Source: Lepidurus packardi
Taxonomy: Eukaryota > Arthropoda > Branchiopoda > Notostraca > Triopsidae
Reading direction: 5' to 3'
Assembly: GCA_023053545.1 (NCBI GenBank)
Contig: JAKZAN010000002.1
Location: 3,580,375-3,644,374, forward strand
DNA length: 64,000 bases
Shown here in pieces: positions 26,052 to 37,140 of this stretch (positions within the stretch are counted from its first letter, which is position 1; every line of letters begins with the position of its first letter). A model generated the notes under the pieces. The model worked only from the letters and a program-made list of their open reading frames with translations. It ran no database searches and was not told where the DNA came from. The translations under genes were made by a program, and so were the position numbers.

Positions 26052-28030
26052 GAGGAGGAGGGGGAATAGTATTGCTAGATCGCAGAATGCCAGAGCACAG
26101 AATACGGAATTTAAAAAAACTACCCAACGCAGTGCCCTATCACGTTGCTCGTTGCTAAAATTGCCATGGCCTCTGGCGAATGGATATGCACTCGCTGCCA
26201 CTTTGCGTAGTGGACGGAATTAATCCCGCCAGCCATTTTGTGAACAGACGAAAAGCCAACTCCACGTCAGGTAATTTGCTCCCGTTTTATTCAAATTTTT
26301 CGACTCCCATCCGACTTTTATCAAACTGAAAGGCAAACAGACCTTAGTATTATGCAATCAGCTTGCATATTATCACACTTTGTTAATTAAAAGTAACAAT
26401 GTTGATAATGTTCGACATTATTCCCAGGGGTAAGGGTAAGTAGATTTCGAAAAAATTTTCGAACGTTTTCAAGTTTATTCGCTCCCATTGGTTACATATT
26501 GCCATTAATTCAATTAACAACTACTAGGAAATTATCATATTCTGCCTTCCGTTTCCTCTAGTTAGGCGAAGATTTTGTTTATCCTATTTTTTCACGATAA
26601 TGTTCAAAATCCGATTTGAGCAATTTCCAGATTTCTCTTAATTCCTCAATCCTCATGACTACCAACAAAGATACACCCCCGGAGGGTAATCCCGTTTTTG
26701 GATTAAAAAAGTTATCAGTGCAAACAAATTTAGCCATTTTCCGGCTAAAAAACGTAATAATAAAAATTCCCGCATGGCCGCCATTGCCTGTCCCGGTCAA
26801 AGCTCCAGCGAACGTTTTTGTCCCCTGTCGCTTAACCCGAGTGCCCGCCCTGTTCCGCCATTTTGATTTGTCTAGTCGGGTGGGATGACGTACTTTTTTC
26901 GAGACTCAAATTCAACTTGTGAAAGCGTAAAACCGTGTTAAATTGTGTTTAAAGATTAACAGTATTACTAAGGGTTGTCCCTTTTATCGGTGACAAATTT
27001 CAATCGGTGAAAAATTTCACAAACAGTTATATTGTTACAACGTGTTAAGTGTGTGGTCCTTTCCCTCCTCCCGTTCCACTCAGTCAACTTTAGCCCCGTG
27101 CCTTTTGCCATCCTTTTGGAGAAGAAAAAAAGAACCGGAACTTTTTTGTCTACTAAACTAAGGATGCGTGGAGACAGCTATTATTTCATCTTATGTGGGA
27201 GCCGCCAGAAGAAAAGGTATGCCAGGAGTTGAGTAGTCAGTGTGTAGTTTTAGTAGTTTAGTAGTTTTGTGGCCGCCTGAAAGTGTGGTGGAATCCGGCT
27301 GCGATTTTGCCGTGTTTTCAAGATTGTTGCTGTTTTGGGGGGGATCCACCTGTTCGCTCAGTCAGGGTAAGAACTTGGTTTGCATTTTTTCCAAAGTGGT
27401 TTTCTGGTTTCTTTCCCTAATCGAAGAGTACATTTTATGTCTGAACATGTTGGTTAACATGGCCATAGAAGATAGATTGCTTTGAAAATATGTAAAATAG
27501 CTCAGTTTTGCAGTTTTTATTCTTATTTTATAGTTTTTATTCTTGTTCGTTTTTCTTAGGACGTTCACGAGACCGTGAGAAAAGGGAGGGCGAAGTCTTG
27601 GAAGGTTATTGGTCGTAGGAAAACTAAGCAAAAGGGGAGCAGAACCTGCACCTGGTCGACTTTGGGCAAAATCTTCGTCTTTCCCACACTTGCTATGTCT
27701 CCAGCAGGCGAAGATGGATACATTTGAGTCATTTCAAAAAGGGAAGTACATTGGGTGTATTACTCTCTGCTTTCGTCTGCGTTCGTCTTTGTTGAGCAAT
27801 TCCAAACTTTAAAAAAAAAATCGTAGTTTCTTGAGTTTGTGCAGATAAACTTCGCTAATGCTAGCGACGCGAAGCTTTTGGGTTTGGAAGAATGAAACAG
27901 TTCTTGGCCAGAAGTGTTTTATTTCGGTCAAACTTGCCGCATTGAGTCATTTTTGAGTTAGCTTTAATCCCAGTGAGGGTCATTTCTTGCCCATTTCTGA
28001 GAAAGCGCCCGGAAGAGAACGTGTCTTGTT

Positions 28031-29699
28031 CAGTGCTGAGCAAAAAAATTGAGACACAGGAAACCACATAAGTCTAATCAGGCCTCTCGAGGCTGGTTAA
28101 CCTTCATTAGGTAGTGCAAGAACTTAAACCAACTATTAATAATTGTATTGTTCGAGGAAGAATTTAACCGAAAGTTTTACCACCAAAACTGTTCAAATTG
28201 CGAATATTTTCATGTGATCTATTAATACTTAGTAATGCCGTCATTGTTATCGATGCACCCAGACAATCTCCGTGGCATAGAGTCCACGAGCTTAAGCCAG
28301 AAGTCTGAATTATCGGCTAATTGCTCCCATACTCGGTTAGCTTCTTCCCAGAGCGTATCTGCGTTTCTAATGTTGGATTGGCTAATAAGGGCATGTTAGT
28401 GGAGTTTAAAATCAAGGATATTGATATTACTTAATTTCTCGTTTCAACATACTCCAGATATGCTCCATTGGGTTAAGATCTGGCGACCTGGGTGGGTGGG
28501 GTAAAAGTGTCACGCCTTCTTTCCGAAGCCAGTTTTTAACCGTGTTCGCCATATGGATAGGCGAGTTGTCCTGCTGAAAACCCGAATGTATCGCCTATAA
28601 GCGCGTGCATGACTGGAATTTCGCTCGCCAAAATTTCTCGATACTCGTAACTGTTAAAATTCTTCGGTACTCTTATTAGCGGGCTTAACCCGGTCACCGC
28701 TGAAAACCACGCAAATACTGAAACAGAATACCGTCCGCTCCTGCCATTCTCGCGAACCATTTGCTCTGAAAATCGTTGGCCTTTCTAACGAAAAGAAAAT
28801 TTAATTGTAAAAACTGCTGCTTATAATTACTCTTTACAACTTAGCTTCCTACTTCTCTGTAAACGCGAATTGGAGCATTTGGTTCGGACGAAATAGTGCT
28901 TTCGTCAGAAAAAACGACTGCTATCCAGTAGTTTTCATTAACATTGACGAAATTCTCAGAAAAACGCATCCTTGCTTCCTTATGTCTGTCTGACAGCAGG
29001 AATTTACGTGCTGGCCTTCTAGAGCGTAACCCTACTTCTCGTAACACACGGTAGCCAGTCCGCAATTACGTTTATTTTTACCTCATTGTTTAAAACAAGT
29101 GGCCGACCTGATCCGAACTAATTATAACACAATACGATTTTTAAAATATATTTTTCTTTAAAGAAGTATTTTACCTTTCGGTCCACTGTGCCTTCATCAC
29201 AGTATCGCTGCATCCACCTACTAACGGTCGCTCTACTCACACTAACTATTCTCGCTATTTCTCGTAAAGACGATCCTGACATTCGCATCCCAATAATTAC
29301 ACCTTTCTGTTCTTTACTAAGATGCGGTGCCATTTCCAAATTCAAACTGACTACAAACTGTTATGTTGCTCCTATATGCCCAGGAAAACAGCTTAGGCCA
29401 AAACGACAACTCATGTCCGGGAACAAGCCGTGGAAAATTTTCTTGAACCCGCAGCCCTACAAAATCTAGGACATCCTCCTCAGAGATTGACAAGCAGCCT
29501 GGAAAAGAAGCCAACAGGCTACTTCTATACTTTCAATAGTGGATCTCACTTATTTTGCATTGTAACATTCCTTGGCCTATTTTCACCTTTTAAGCGATTG
29601 CTTTAATCGCTTTCGCCACCTAATGAGGGTAAATCAGCCTCGAGAGGACTGATTAGACCTCTGTGATTTTAGGTGGCTCGTTTTTTTTGCTCAGCACTG
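28031..29699 (-). mobile_element. Tc1-like DNA transposon inserted in the left arm
   Basis: Ends are inverted copies starting CAGTGCTGAGCAAAAAAA, similar for about 85 bp with scattered differences. The immediate flanks on both sides read TT; the canonical Tc1 target duplication is TA, so the site is atypical or mutated. The element lies in left-arm DNA and is absent from the right arm. The transposase is encoded on the minus strand and is decayed. Confidence 0.85.
28222..29333 (-). pseudogene. Tc1-like DD34E transposase with three probable introns, decayed
   Basis: Minus-strand segments 29333-29175, 29117-28853, 28784-28431 and 28381-28222 encode successive parts of a Tc1/mariner transposase. 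They are separated by gaps of 57, 68 and 49 bp with GT/AG borders whose removal gives sensible joins (for example RVYRE to KGQRFSEQ). The N-terminus has an HTH domain (MAPHLSKEQKGVIIGMRMSG, then SLREIARIVSVSRATVSRW). The catalytic triad is the first Asp in VFSDEST, then QQDNSPIHMAN, then 34 residues to the Glu of NPMEHIW, i.e. DD34E. The copy is broken: segment 2 lacks roughly 40 residues between LVLNNE and YRVLREVGLRSRRPARK, and one extra T before the second Asp (near 28572) shifts frame. Introns are unusual in Tc1 elements; they are inferred, not shown by transcripts. Confidence 0.75.
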
Positions 29700-30332
29700 T
29701 TCATTGCAATTCTATTTATGCTTTTCTCGTTTATGTTTCGTTTTCCTTCACAGTGGACGTGGGACTCCTTGGTGGATTTGATCCTCTGACGGTCTTACAT
29801 TAAGTTTATGTCCTTTTCAGTGCTAATTTTCCTAATCGGGTTTGGAAAGAGTAGCGCTTTGTGTTGGACGATGCGTAATACCTGTGATCTGCCCCTTGGC
29901 GAACTTTCTTCAATTCCGAGGTGTTTTCAAGATGTTTTCGGTGTTTTCAAGACGAAGTCGAGGTAGCCTTTTCGTTTTCCCCAAACTGGTGTTAAATTCT
30001 CAAACTTTTATTTTGAGAAAAATTTCCTTCTCATTTGAGTTTCTGTACGCATTCTTTTTAAAGAGCGCTAAAATGAAATACTAAATATTAAAGCTGAATT
30101 CATTGTTTCAGTTTCTGTCAACAGGAAAGCTTTTCGTCCAATGTATCGAAGCGAAAAGAAAGAGTGAATAAGTCGACTTGGTCACCGTCGCAATCGTCTG
30201 GAACTTGGAACCCTGTGTTTCAGACATTTTCTTTTGTGGGTGTTTTTCTCGTAATACTTTTGGGATAATACTGATGCTTGTCTCTTTTGTTCTAGAATTC
30301 TCAGCGAAAACGAAGTAAAATTCTTTCAACTG

Positions 30333-30888
30333 GATTCACTGCGTTACTACCCAGGATTAGCTTCATGGGAAGCCTTTATGACGCTAAACTCCGCCCACTT
30401 TCCAAGAAGCCGAGGATGCTTGTGAGCCGCAGTTTCCAGATTCGTCTTTGGTATTTAATTCGTCTTTTCGTCATTACGCAAGATAAATTTTTTGATTTGA
30501 ATGAACTCGATCATTTTTATTAATATCTGCCTTGTCATTGTCTAGTAGGCTTGAGATAGAGCTCCGTTTGGCTACTATTCCGTATTGGGAAATACCGCGA
30601 GCACGCCCGTTCAGTCTTCATGGTCATCTGGGGGTTGGTGGGCGTGGTTGTGGGGCCGGTGGAGGACCAGCAGACAAGGGACAGTATTGCGTGTGTGGTG
30701 TTGAAGAGGGCGGAGTAAGTTTGAATTCTTTTTTTTTTAAGTGTATACTAATGTTGTTGCTTTTATTCACATAGGCTATCTATGGGATCTCCTGCGTTAT
30801 TACTTCACAACATCGCCATGACATTGTGCCTTTATATCGTTAAAAAATCCGTCCATTAGAAGAAAGCGAAGAGTCTTGTGAGCTGCAG
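30333..30888 (+). repeat. Exon-like repeat modules, left arm (two copies)
   Basis: Copy A (30333-30432) and copy B (30786-30888) are diverged versions of one module encoding a DSLRYYPGLASWEAFM-like peptide or its relic LLRYYFTTSP, each ending at GTGAGC(C/T)GCAG. Between them, 30536-30712 looks like an exon, with TTGTCTAG before it and GGA|GTAAGT after it. Mirror copies lie in the right arm at 39371-39470, 38931-39028 and 39089-39266. The module is not a family I know. Confidence 0.55.
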
Positions 30889-32289
30889 TTATCCAATTCA
30901 CCAGTTTCGCCCTTGGTGTTCACTAGTGGAGGTAAAGTATTTTCATTGGAATGAACTCTTGGTTTTTTTTTTTTAAATTAATATTTGCTTGGTCCTAGGC
31001 TCTTATGTGCTTCATACGGAAACTTTCTTCAATTTCGCGGTGTGCTCTCTACTTCATCCCTGCCTTACATCATCCTTCGCAGTCGACACAATTTATAACT
31101 TTAATCTGCTAAGCTGATGTAAAGTAACCAAGGTTTAGCGTAAGACTGCTGTATTTACCAAGCATAGTCATTTATATACAAGGTCGTGTCAGTTAATCAG
31201 TCCCGGTGTGAGTCAGTCCAAGTGAAGACGGGTCAGGTCGATTAGTCAGATCCTGGTCAAGTCTCAAGAATGACAACCTTCACACTACACTTATGCCATA
31301 CCACACAAGTTTATCATACAATACTTTTAAGGTTACCACTCTTACACTGCTACTCTGCGACTTGGAGGTAGCTACTTACCTTCTGTGGGAATCAGGAGAA
31401 CCAAGTATGCCAGGAGTTAAAGTGTTGTTAGCCGGTTAGGTCTTTTGCCGCAACTTTTAATTCCTGTGCGGCAACAGTCTTTGTTGTTGCCTTCATCAGA
31501 GAACCGCAGATCCTCCGTCGTCTAGCTTCCAGAAGGTGAATTAGTTTCACATATAAATAAGGATGTAATAATGGTGAATTACAATGGAAGAACGACAAAC
31601 AGTAGATGACACAACTTTTTTTAGGCAGAAGACCTGATCAAGCAGGAAATGATTGTGATTCTCCATTTGAAATCAGCGTCCAGGATCGGATCAATTTTCC
31701 CGTCATTTTCATAATTTAATTTGGTCCCTTACAGGCTTATGGACTCGTTGGCTTGTGTCGCGTTGCCATTAGCCCTAGCCCCCTTCCAGAAGCATTGCTC
31801 TAGCGCTGTCTTCCAAATCTGCAAAGCACCCTGTGGGCTCGACGTTGTGTATTATTGTACAAGTTTTGAGAAGAATTGTCTCATATTTTTTTGTTTTTCT
31901 TGTAAAATATATCCCTCCACAACCATTGTTCTGAAGCTTCCTTCTAAGTCTGTTGGAATTTTTGTTCTGTGATTTTTCTTAGCTCTAAAAATTGGATTCT
32001 AATATTGTGCAAATGAGATGGTTTGCTTCCCACTGGAATTCCTTTTTTTTGTTGTATTAAAGAGTTCCCCTTAAAATCTAATTTCTAAAAATGTCCTTTT
32101 GTATTATTTTTAATTTTTGCAATAAAAGAGAAAATTTTGACTATTTTTGCGTGATTTTTCAAAAAATCCGCTAGAAAAAGAGGCGTGGTTTCCGTAATGG
32201 ACGAATCCTATTGGGGGATTCGGCCAAAAAGTGGGCGTGGCTCCTTTTCGAGCTGGGAAAGCGTTTTCGGGGCTTTTCTCCATAAGGAA

Positions 32290-32965
32290 TAATGCTATAT
32301 CAAGGGCCAATACAATAGTGACTGAGCCAATACAATAATGTATGAGAACTTGTATTTGCGAGCTTTTAATAGAAATACTGTAAGACTATATGGCCTTGTA
32401 ATTATTTCGAACGATTTTGACTCACAATCCAAAATAAGGCTTTTTTTATTACACTTTTCAATACAATACAAAGGAATAGATACAATGCAAACTTTTAGAG
32501 AATACAAGTCATGGCAATGGGCAAACCGTCAAATATATATAAATCGAAAAAAAGATGGATGCCCTCACACCCTCACCACCCTACCACCACCACACCCTAC
32601 CCTCACACTGTACACTGGCTCAGTTCGTAGTTGTATTTATAGATGTTTCAACGATTGTTATATATAAGCCCATGACCGCGTGGATAACACGCACGACTGG
32701 GGACCCAAAGGTCCTCGGTTCGATTCCCGGTCGAGGCACTTTATTTCGTCGAAAAAACGAAATATTAAATGGCTCCCTTTCTCTGTACCAAATGCCTTCC
32801 CGGCAAGGTTCCTATTCCCATATTCGAAATTGTGATGCTTCGGCATTACGAGCTCGAATATCGTGGATAGGAAACCGAGCAGGGGAGTTGGGAACAGGTA
32901 AAAGGGGCGAGGCTCTCAATTTTTGACGATTTTTCAAGGGGACCCCCTTGATCGTGCAGGGATCC
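32290..32965. other. Unpaired centre of the palindrome
   Basis: About 675 bp separates the innermost inverted blocks. It has no counterpart in either arm. It contains short CCAATACAATA repeats near 32305-32335, a CACC-rich patch (32560-32605), a tRNA-like sequence (32668-32739) and a weak hairpin (TATTCGA with TCGAATA, 32818-32862). No gene is evident. Confidence 0.7.
32668..32739 (+). ncRNA. tRNA-like (SINE head or degenerate tRNA) sequence
   Basis: An A-box-like TGACCGCGTGG (32673-32683) is followed 33 bp later by a consensus B box GGTTCGATTCC (32717-32727), the internal RNA polymerase III promoter of tRNAs. The T arm partly pairs, but the acceptor stem pairs poorly and the anticodon arm (GGACC-CAAA-GGTCC) has no normal seven-base loop. 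No T4 terminator follows directly. The best reading is a degenerate tRNA or the head of a tRNA-derived SINE, with Arg-like D-arm resemblance only. Confidence 0.5.
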
Positions 32966-34109
32966 TTATGGAAAAAAGCCCAGAAAACGCTTTCCCAGCT
33001 CGAAAAGGAGCCACGCCCCCTTTTTGGTCCAATCCACCAATAGGATTCGTCCATTTTTAGGCCCCGCCCACTTTTTAGCGGATTTTTTTGAGAAAACACG
33101 CAAAAACATTCAAAATTGTCACTTTTATTGCAAAAATTACAGATAATACAAAAAGGATATTTATGGAAACTAGATTTTACGGGGAACATTTTGGTACAAC
33201 AAATAAGGAATTCCAGTGGGAAGCAAAACACCTCATTTGCACAATATTAGAATCCCAATTTTCAGAGCTAAAAAAATCACAGAACAAAACTTCGAACAGA
33301 TTTAGAAGGCAGCACTAGAACAATGTTTCTGGAGGGAAATATTTTTACAAGAAAAACAAAAAAATATGAAGCAATTCTTCTCAAAAGTTTTTACAATAAT
33401 ACACAACGTCGAACCCACAGGGTGCTTTGCAGATTTGGAAGACATATTTGCAAGCCGCCGGATTGTGACACAAGGCCGACGAGTCCATAATCTTGTAAGG
33501 GACCAAATTAAAGTTACGAAAATGACGAGCAAATTGGTAAGATCCTGGACGCTGATTTCAAATGGAGAATCACAATCATTTCCTGCTTGATCAGATCTTC
33601 TGCCTAACAAAAGTTGTGTCATCTACTGTTTGTCGCTCTTCCATTGTAATTCACCATTATTACATCCTCATTTATATGTGAAACTAATTCACCTTCTGGA
33701 AGCTAGACGATGGAGGTTCTGCGGTTCTCTGACATGCTGCGGACAAATTCGCATCATGGGAACGAGGCAATACCGCGATGGATCACTTGAGATTGTTGCT
33801 TCATTTCCACTTCAACTATAATAAGATAAAAAAAAGACCAATTAATCAAATTGTTAAACGCATTCAAAAGAAAACTTACTTTTCGCTTTCCTTTCCGGTC
33901 CTGGCAAAGAACTAAACCTGCAGTAGATTCGCATCCCTGGCCATCAGCCAGCGCGCAATGCTGGCGTCTCTCACCTCGTTGATGTTGATAATCAGCCAAT
34001 CCCTCCAGACAGGGTTCCAGGCGTTGTAGCCACAAAAGTGAACTCCGATATCGCAGGACGAACACGGATATCGCACTGATTAGGTTAGCCACCGCCATAA
34101 TTAACGTTC

Positions 34110-35140
34110 GAACTGCCCGCCAAAGACCGCCACTGCTGTCTATGGTTAGCCACCGCCCTATTGAAAACCTCCAACGATGTTTTCAAGAGGAATTGCCCGC
34201 CAAAGACCGCCACTGTTGTCTATGGTTAGCCACCGCCCTATTGAAAACCTCCAACGATGTTTTCAAAAGGAATTGCCCGCCAAAGACCGCCACTGTTGTC
34301 TATGGTTAGCCACCGCCCTAATGAAAACCTCCAACGATGTTTTCAAAAGGAATTGCCCGCCAAAGACCGCCACTGCTGTCTATGGTTAGCCACCTCCCTA
34401 ATGAAAACCTCCAACGATGTTTTCAAAAGGAATTGCCCGCCCAAGACCGCCACAACTGTCTAAGGTTAGCCACCGCCATTATGAAAACCTCCAACGATGT
34501 TTTCAGAAGGAATTGCCCGCCAAAGACCGCCACTGCTGTCTATGGTTGGCCACCGCCCTAATGAAAACCTCCAACGATGTTTTCAAAAAGAATTGCCCGC
34601 CAAAGACTGCCACTGCTGTCTATGGTTAGCTACCGCCCTATTGAAAACCTCCAACGATGTTTTCAAAAGGAATTGCCCGCCAAAGACCGCCACTGTTGTC
34701 TATGGTTAGCCACCGCCCTAATGAAAACCTCCAACGATGTTTTCAAGAGGAATTGCCCGCCAAAGACCGCCACTGCTGTCTATGGTTAGCCACCGCCCTA
34801 TTGAAAACCTCCAACGATGTTTTCAAAAGGAATTGCCCGCCAAAGACCGCCACTGCTGTCTTAGGTTAGCCACCATCACAATGAAAACCACCCAACGATA
34901 TCTTCATCATGAATTGTCCGCCAAAGACCGCCACTGCTGTCTAAGGTTAGCCACCACCCTAATGAAAACCTCCAAAGATGTTTTCAAAAGGAATTGCCCG
35001 CCAAAGACCGCCACTGCTGTCCAAGGTTAGCCACCGCCCCAATGAAAACCTCCAACGATGTTTTCAATAGGAATTGCCCGTCAAAGACAGCCACTGCTGT
35101 CTAAGGTTAGCCACCGCCATAGTGAAGACCTCAACGATGC
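34110..35140 (+). repeat. 80-bp minisatellite, about 13 copies
   Basis: A head-to-tail array whose unit contains GCCCGCCAAAGACCGCCACT, GGTTAGCCACCGCCCTAATG and AACCTCCAACGATGTTTTCA. The middle copies differ at only a few positions, while the outer copies (34095-34130 and beyond 34870) are more diverged, with 1-2 bp length changes. Since 80 is not a multiple of three, successive units shift frame; this produces staggered 70-codon frames that are not genes. Confidence 0.95.
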
Positions 35141-35389
35141 TCGCCTGAAAGAAACAATGAAGAGTAAAAACTTATAAATGTAAATTAAAGTGTTACAACA
35201 GTCACTTCGAAGCTCCCCATGACCTTTAAACTGAAATCGGATTCGTTGGAAGTTGACCTCTTGGCACAGGATTACTTCCTCTTCCCCTTCATTTCGCCAC
35301 CGAAAACTAGAAGAAAAGAGAAAAATATCAGTACGCATGAAATCAATTCATAAACAAAATGTCTAAAACTTACAAATACGCGTGAACAA

Positions 35390-35640
35390 ACACATCCGCA
35401 GAGGAAGGCTACCAAATCGAGTGAAAACACAAAACGTATGAAAAGGATCCAACTTGTCCTGATTCGCGTTTGTAGACTTCCGATAACACATAAAAAAAAA
35501 ACACAAGTTGCATAAAACATGTGAAAAGGAGAAGGACTTTGGAGAAGTAGAAAACTTGCCGAGTTTTGTGTTTGTAGACTTTCGATGGACAAATAAAAAA
35601 CAACACAAGTTGCACACGTTTGAGACGTTCGTCAAGTCGA
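35390..35640. repeat. Tandem repeat of about 103 bp, two to three diverged copies
   Basis: GTTTGTAGACTTCCGATAA near 35469 recurs as GTTTGTAGACTTTCGATGG near 35570, and ACACAAGTTGCA recurs near 35500 and 35604. A third, weaker copy precedes them. It lies in right-arm-only DNA. Confidence 0.65.
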
Positions 35641-35974
35641 CCTCACTTCTGCATTTCCGGTTCAGGACATCGTATGAACGTCGTAACACCCAGTTGTCCT
35701 CCCCCTTTCGCCACCTTCCACCCACTTTAGTCGATTAACGTTACCAAAGATCCTGCAACGAAACGTAAAGTAGAAAAAAGTAAGTTCCAAATGTTTACAA
35801 ACGAATCAAAATCTAAACGACATGGGAAAGAAAAAGATTCTCTTTTACCTCGACCTCGCGAACACTCCGACTTGCAAAAGTTGACTTAGGCTTCGCAGGC
35901 AATCTTGGAAACACCGCTGAATGTGAAGAAAGCTCACCAAGGGACCAACCCGAAGAACGGTCTATCGCGGCACT

Positions 35975-36120
35975 TTTCAACTCTTGGAAACACTGGGATT
36001 TGAAGAAGGGGCATGAAGGAATCCCGAAGATCAGGCAAATGGGAGAAACTTCATCTGCACTTTTCGCTCTTGAATACACCGGGATTTGAAGAAATCCCAA
36101 GGATCAGGCAAATGGGCGAA
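35975..36120. repeat. Tandem duplication of about 77 bp
   Basis: The block with GGGATTTGAAGAA, GATCAGGCAAATGGG and GAAACTTC occurs twice in succession with small differences. It belongs to the right-arm expansion zone. Confidence 0.7.
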
Positions 36121-36579
36121 ACTTCCATCCCTGCCAGGGCTGCGTTCTTCAGTAGAGGCTCCCCAAATCCGTTGACCACCCGTTAACCATAGAAAAGCTT
36201 GGTGTTTACCATTAAAGACCTAATGAATGGCAACAACCAAGACTTTTCGCCGCCCAGGAAATTAAACGTTGCGGCAAAAGACCTAACCGGCCAACAACAC
36301 TTTAACTCCTGGCATACCTGTTCCTTCTGGTTCTCCTAATTCCCACAGAAGGTAAGTAGCTACCTCCAAGTAGCAGAAGTATCAGCTTAGCAGATTAAAG
36401 TTGCAAATTTTGTCGACCGCGAAAGATGATGTAAGGCAGGGATGAAGTAGAGAGAATGAAGGATGAAGTAGAGAGCACACTTAACACGACCACATTTTTT
36501 TTTTTTACTGGCATAGGCCTGGCCAGCCTTTTGCCAAACACCACACTTGACACTTTAAACACGCACTTGAATTGTCTCC

Positions 36580-36925
36580 AGATTTTCGAAGATCCAATTG
36601 GTAATGTTTTCGACGATAACGCTTAATCGGATTATTAATGTTCAACATGCTTGGTAATGTTCAACTATAAACTCACTACTAGCTTTCACAATTTCCCTGG
36701 GGAAAAGCAAGTCTGCACTAACTGCTTGCTAGGGAGCAACTGACGTTATAGGGGTTCTTCAGGGTTTTCGAAGATCCGATTATTAACGTTCAACACGCTT
36801 GGTAATGGTTAACTACAAAATCACTATTAGCTTCACTACTAGCTTTCACAAGATCGCTGGAGAAAAGCAAGTCTGCACTAACTGCTTGCTAGGGAGCAAC
36901 TGACGTTATAAGGGTTCTTCAGGGT
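36580..36925. repeat. Tandem duplication of about 176 bp
   Basis: Two direct copies share TTTTCGAAGATCC at the start, GCAAGTCTGCACTAACTGCT in the second half and GGGTTCTTCAGGGT at the end. Differences are few, so the duplication is younger than the split of the palindrome arms. Confidence 0.8.
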
Positions 36926-37140
36926 GCACATCCGTTCAAAGGCAACACACTTGTGGATTCGTTCTCTTGAACCTATCCGGACACGGTTTGGTGTTGATAC
37001 GAAAAACACATGCAGTGCTGCACAGCTTCGGTTCGGGTTCGTCAATCCATGGTAGAGAATCAGAGAACGGTTTGCCAAACCGAAACTTATGGCGAATTCT
37101 ACTACGACGTGGGTCGAGGGCCAGAACCGAGCCACTTCTT

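Larger units (their letters stand above)
20350..32289 (+). repeat. Left arm of the palindrome
   Basis: The left arm is interrupted by a hAT element (20738-25291) and a Tc1-like element (28031-29699). It also holds left-only DNA: about 220 bp ending in a T24 run (25846-26051), and about 1.1 kb around the Tc1 insertion (roughly 26985-28030 and 29700-29770) with no counterpart in the right arm. Either the left gained these or the right lost them. Open frames in the arm, such as 29842-30084 and 30532-30774, recur in the right arm but do not look selected: in the first pair I count about five silent and five replacement differences. Confidence 0.8.

Noticed and set aside
34177-35030. A ladder of overlapping 70-codon frames with near-identical peptides (MFSKGIARQRPP type)
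   Set aside because: They are the 80-bp minisatellite read in shifting frames; the period is not a multiple of three and no gene structure is present.
34110-35140. CRISPR-like array
   Set aside because: Units are 80 bp with no alternation of repeats and unique spacers, and the setting is a eukaryotic genome.
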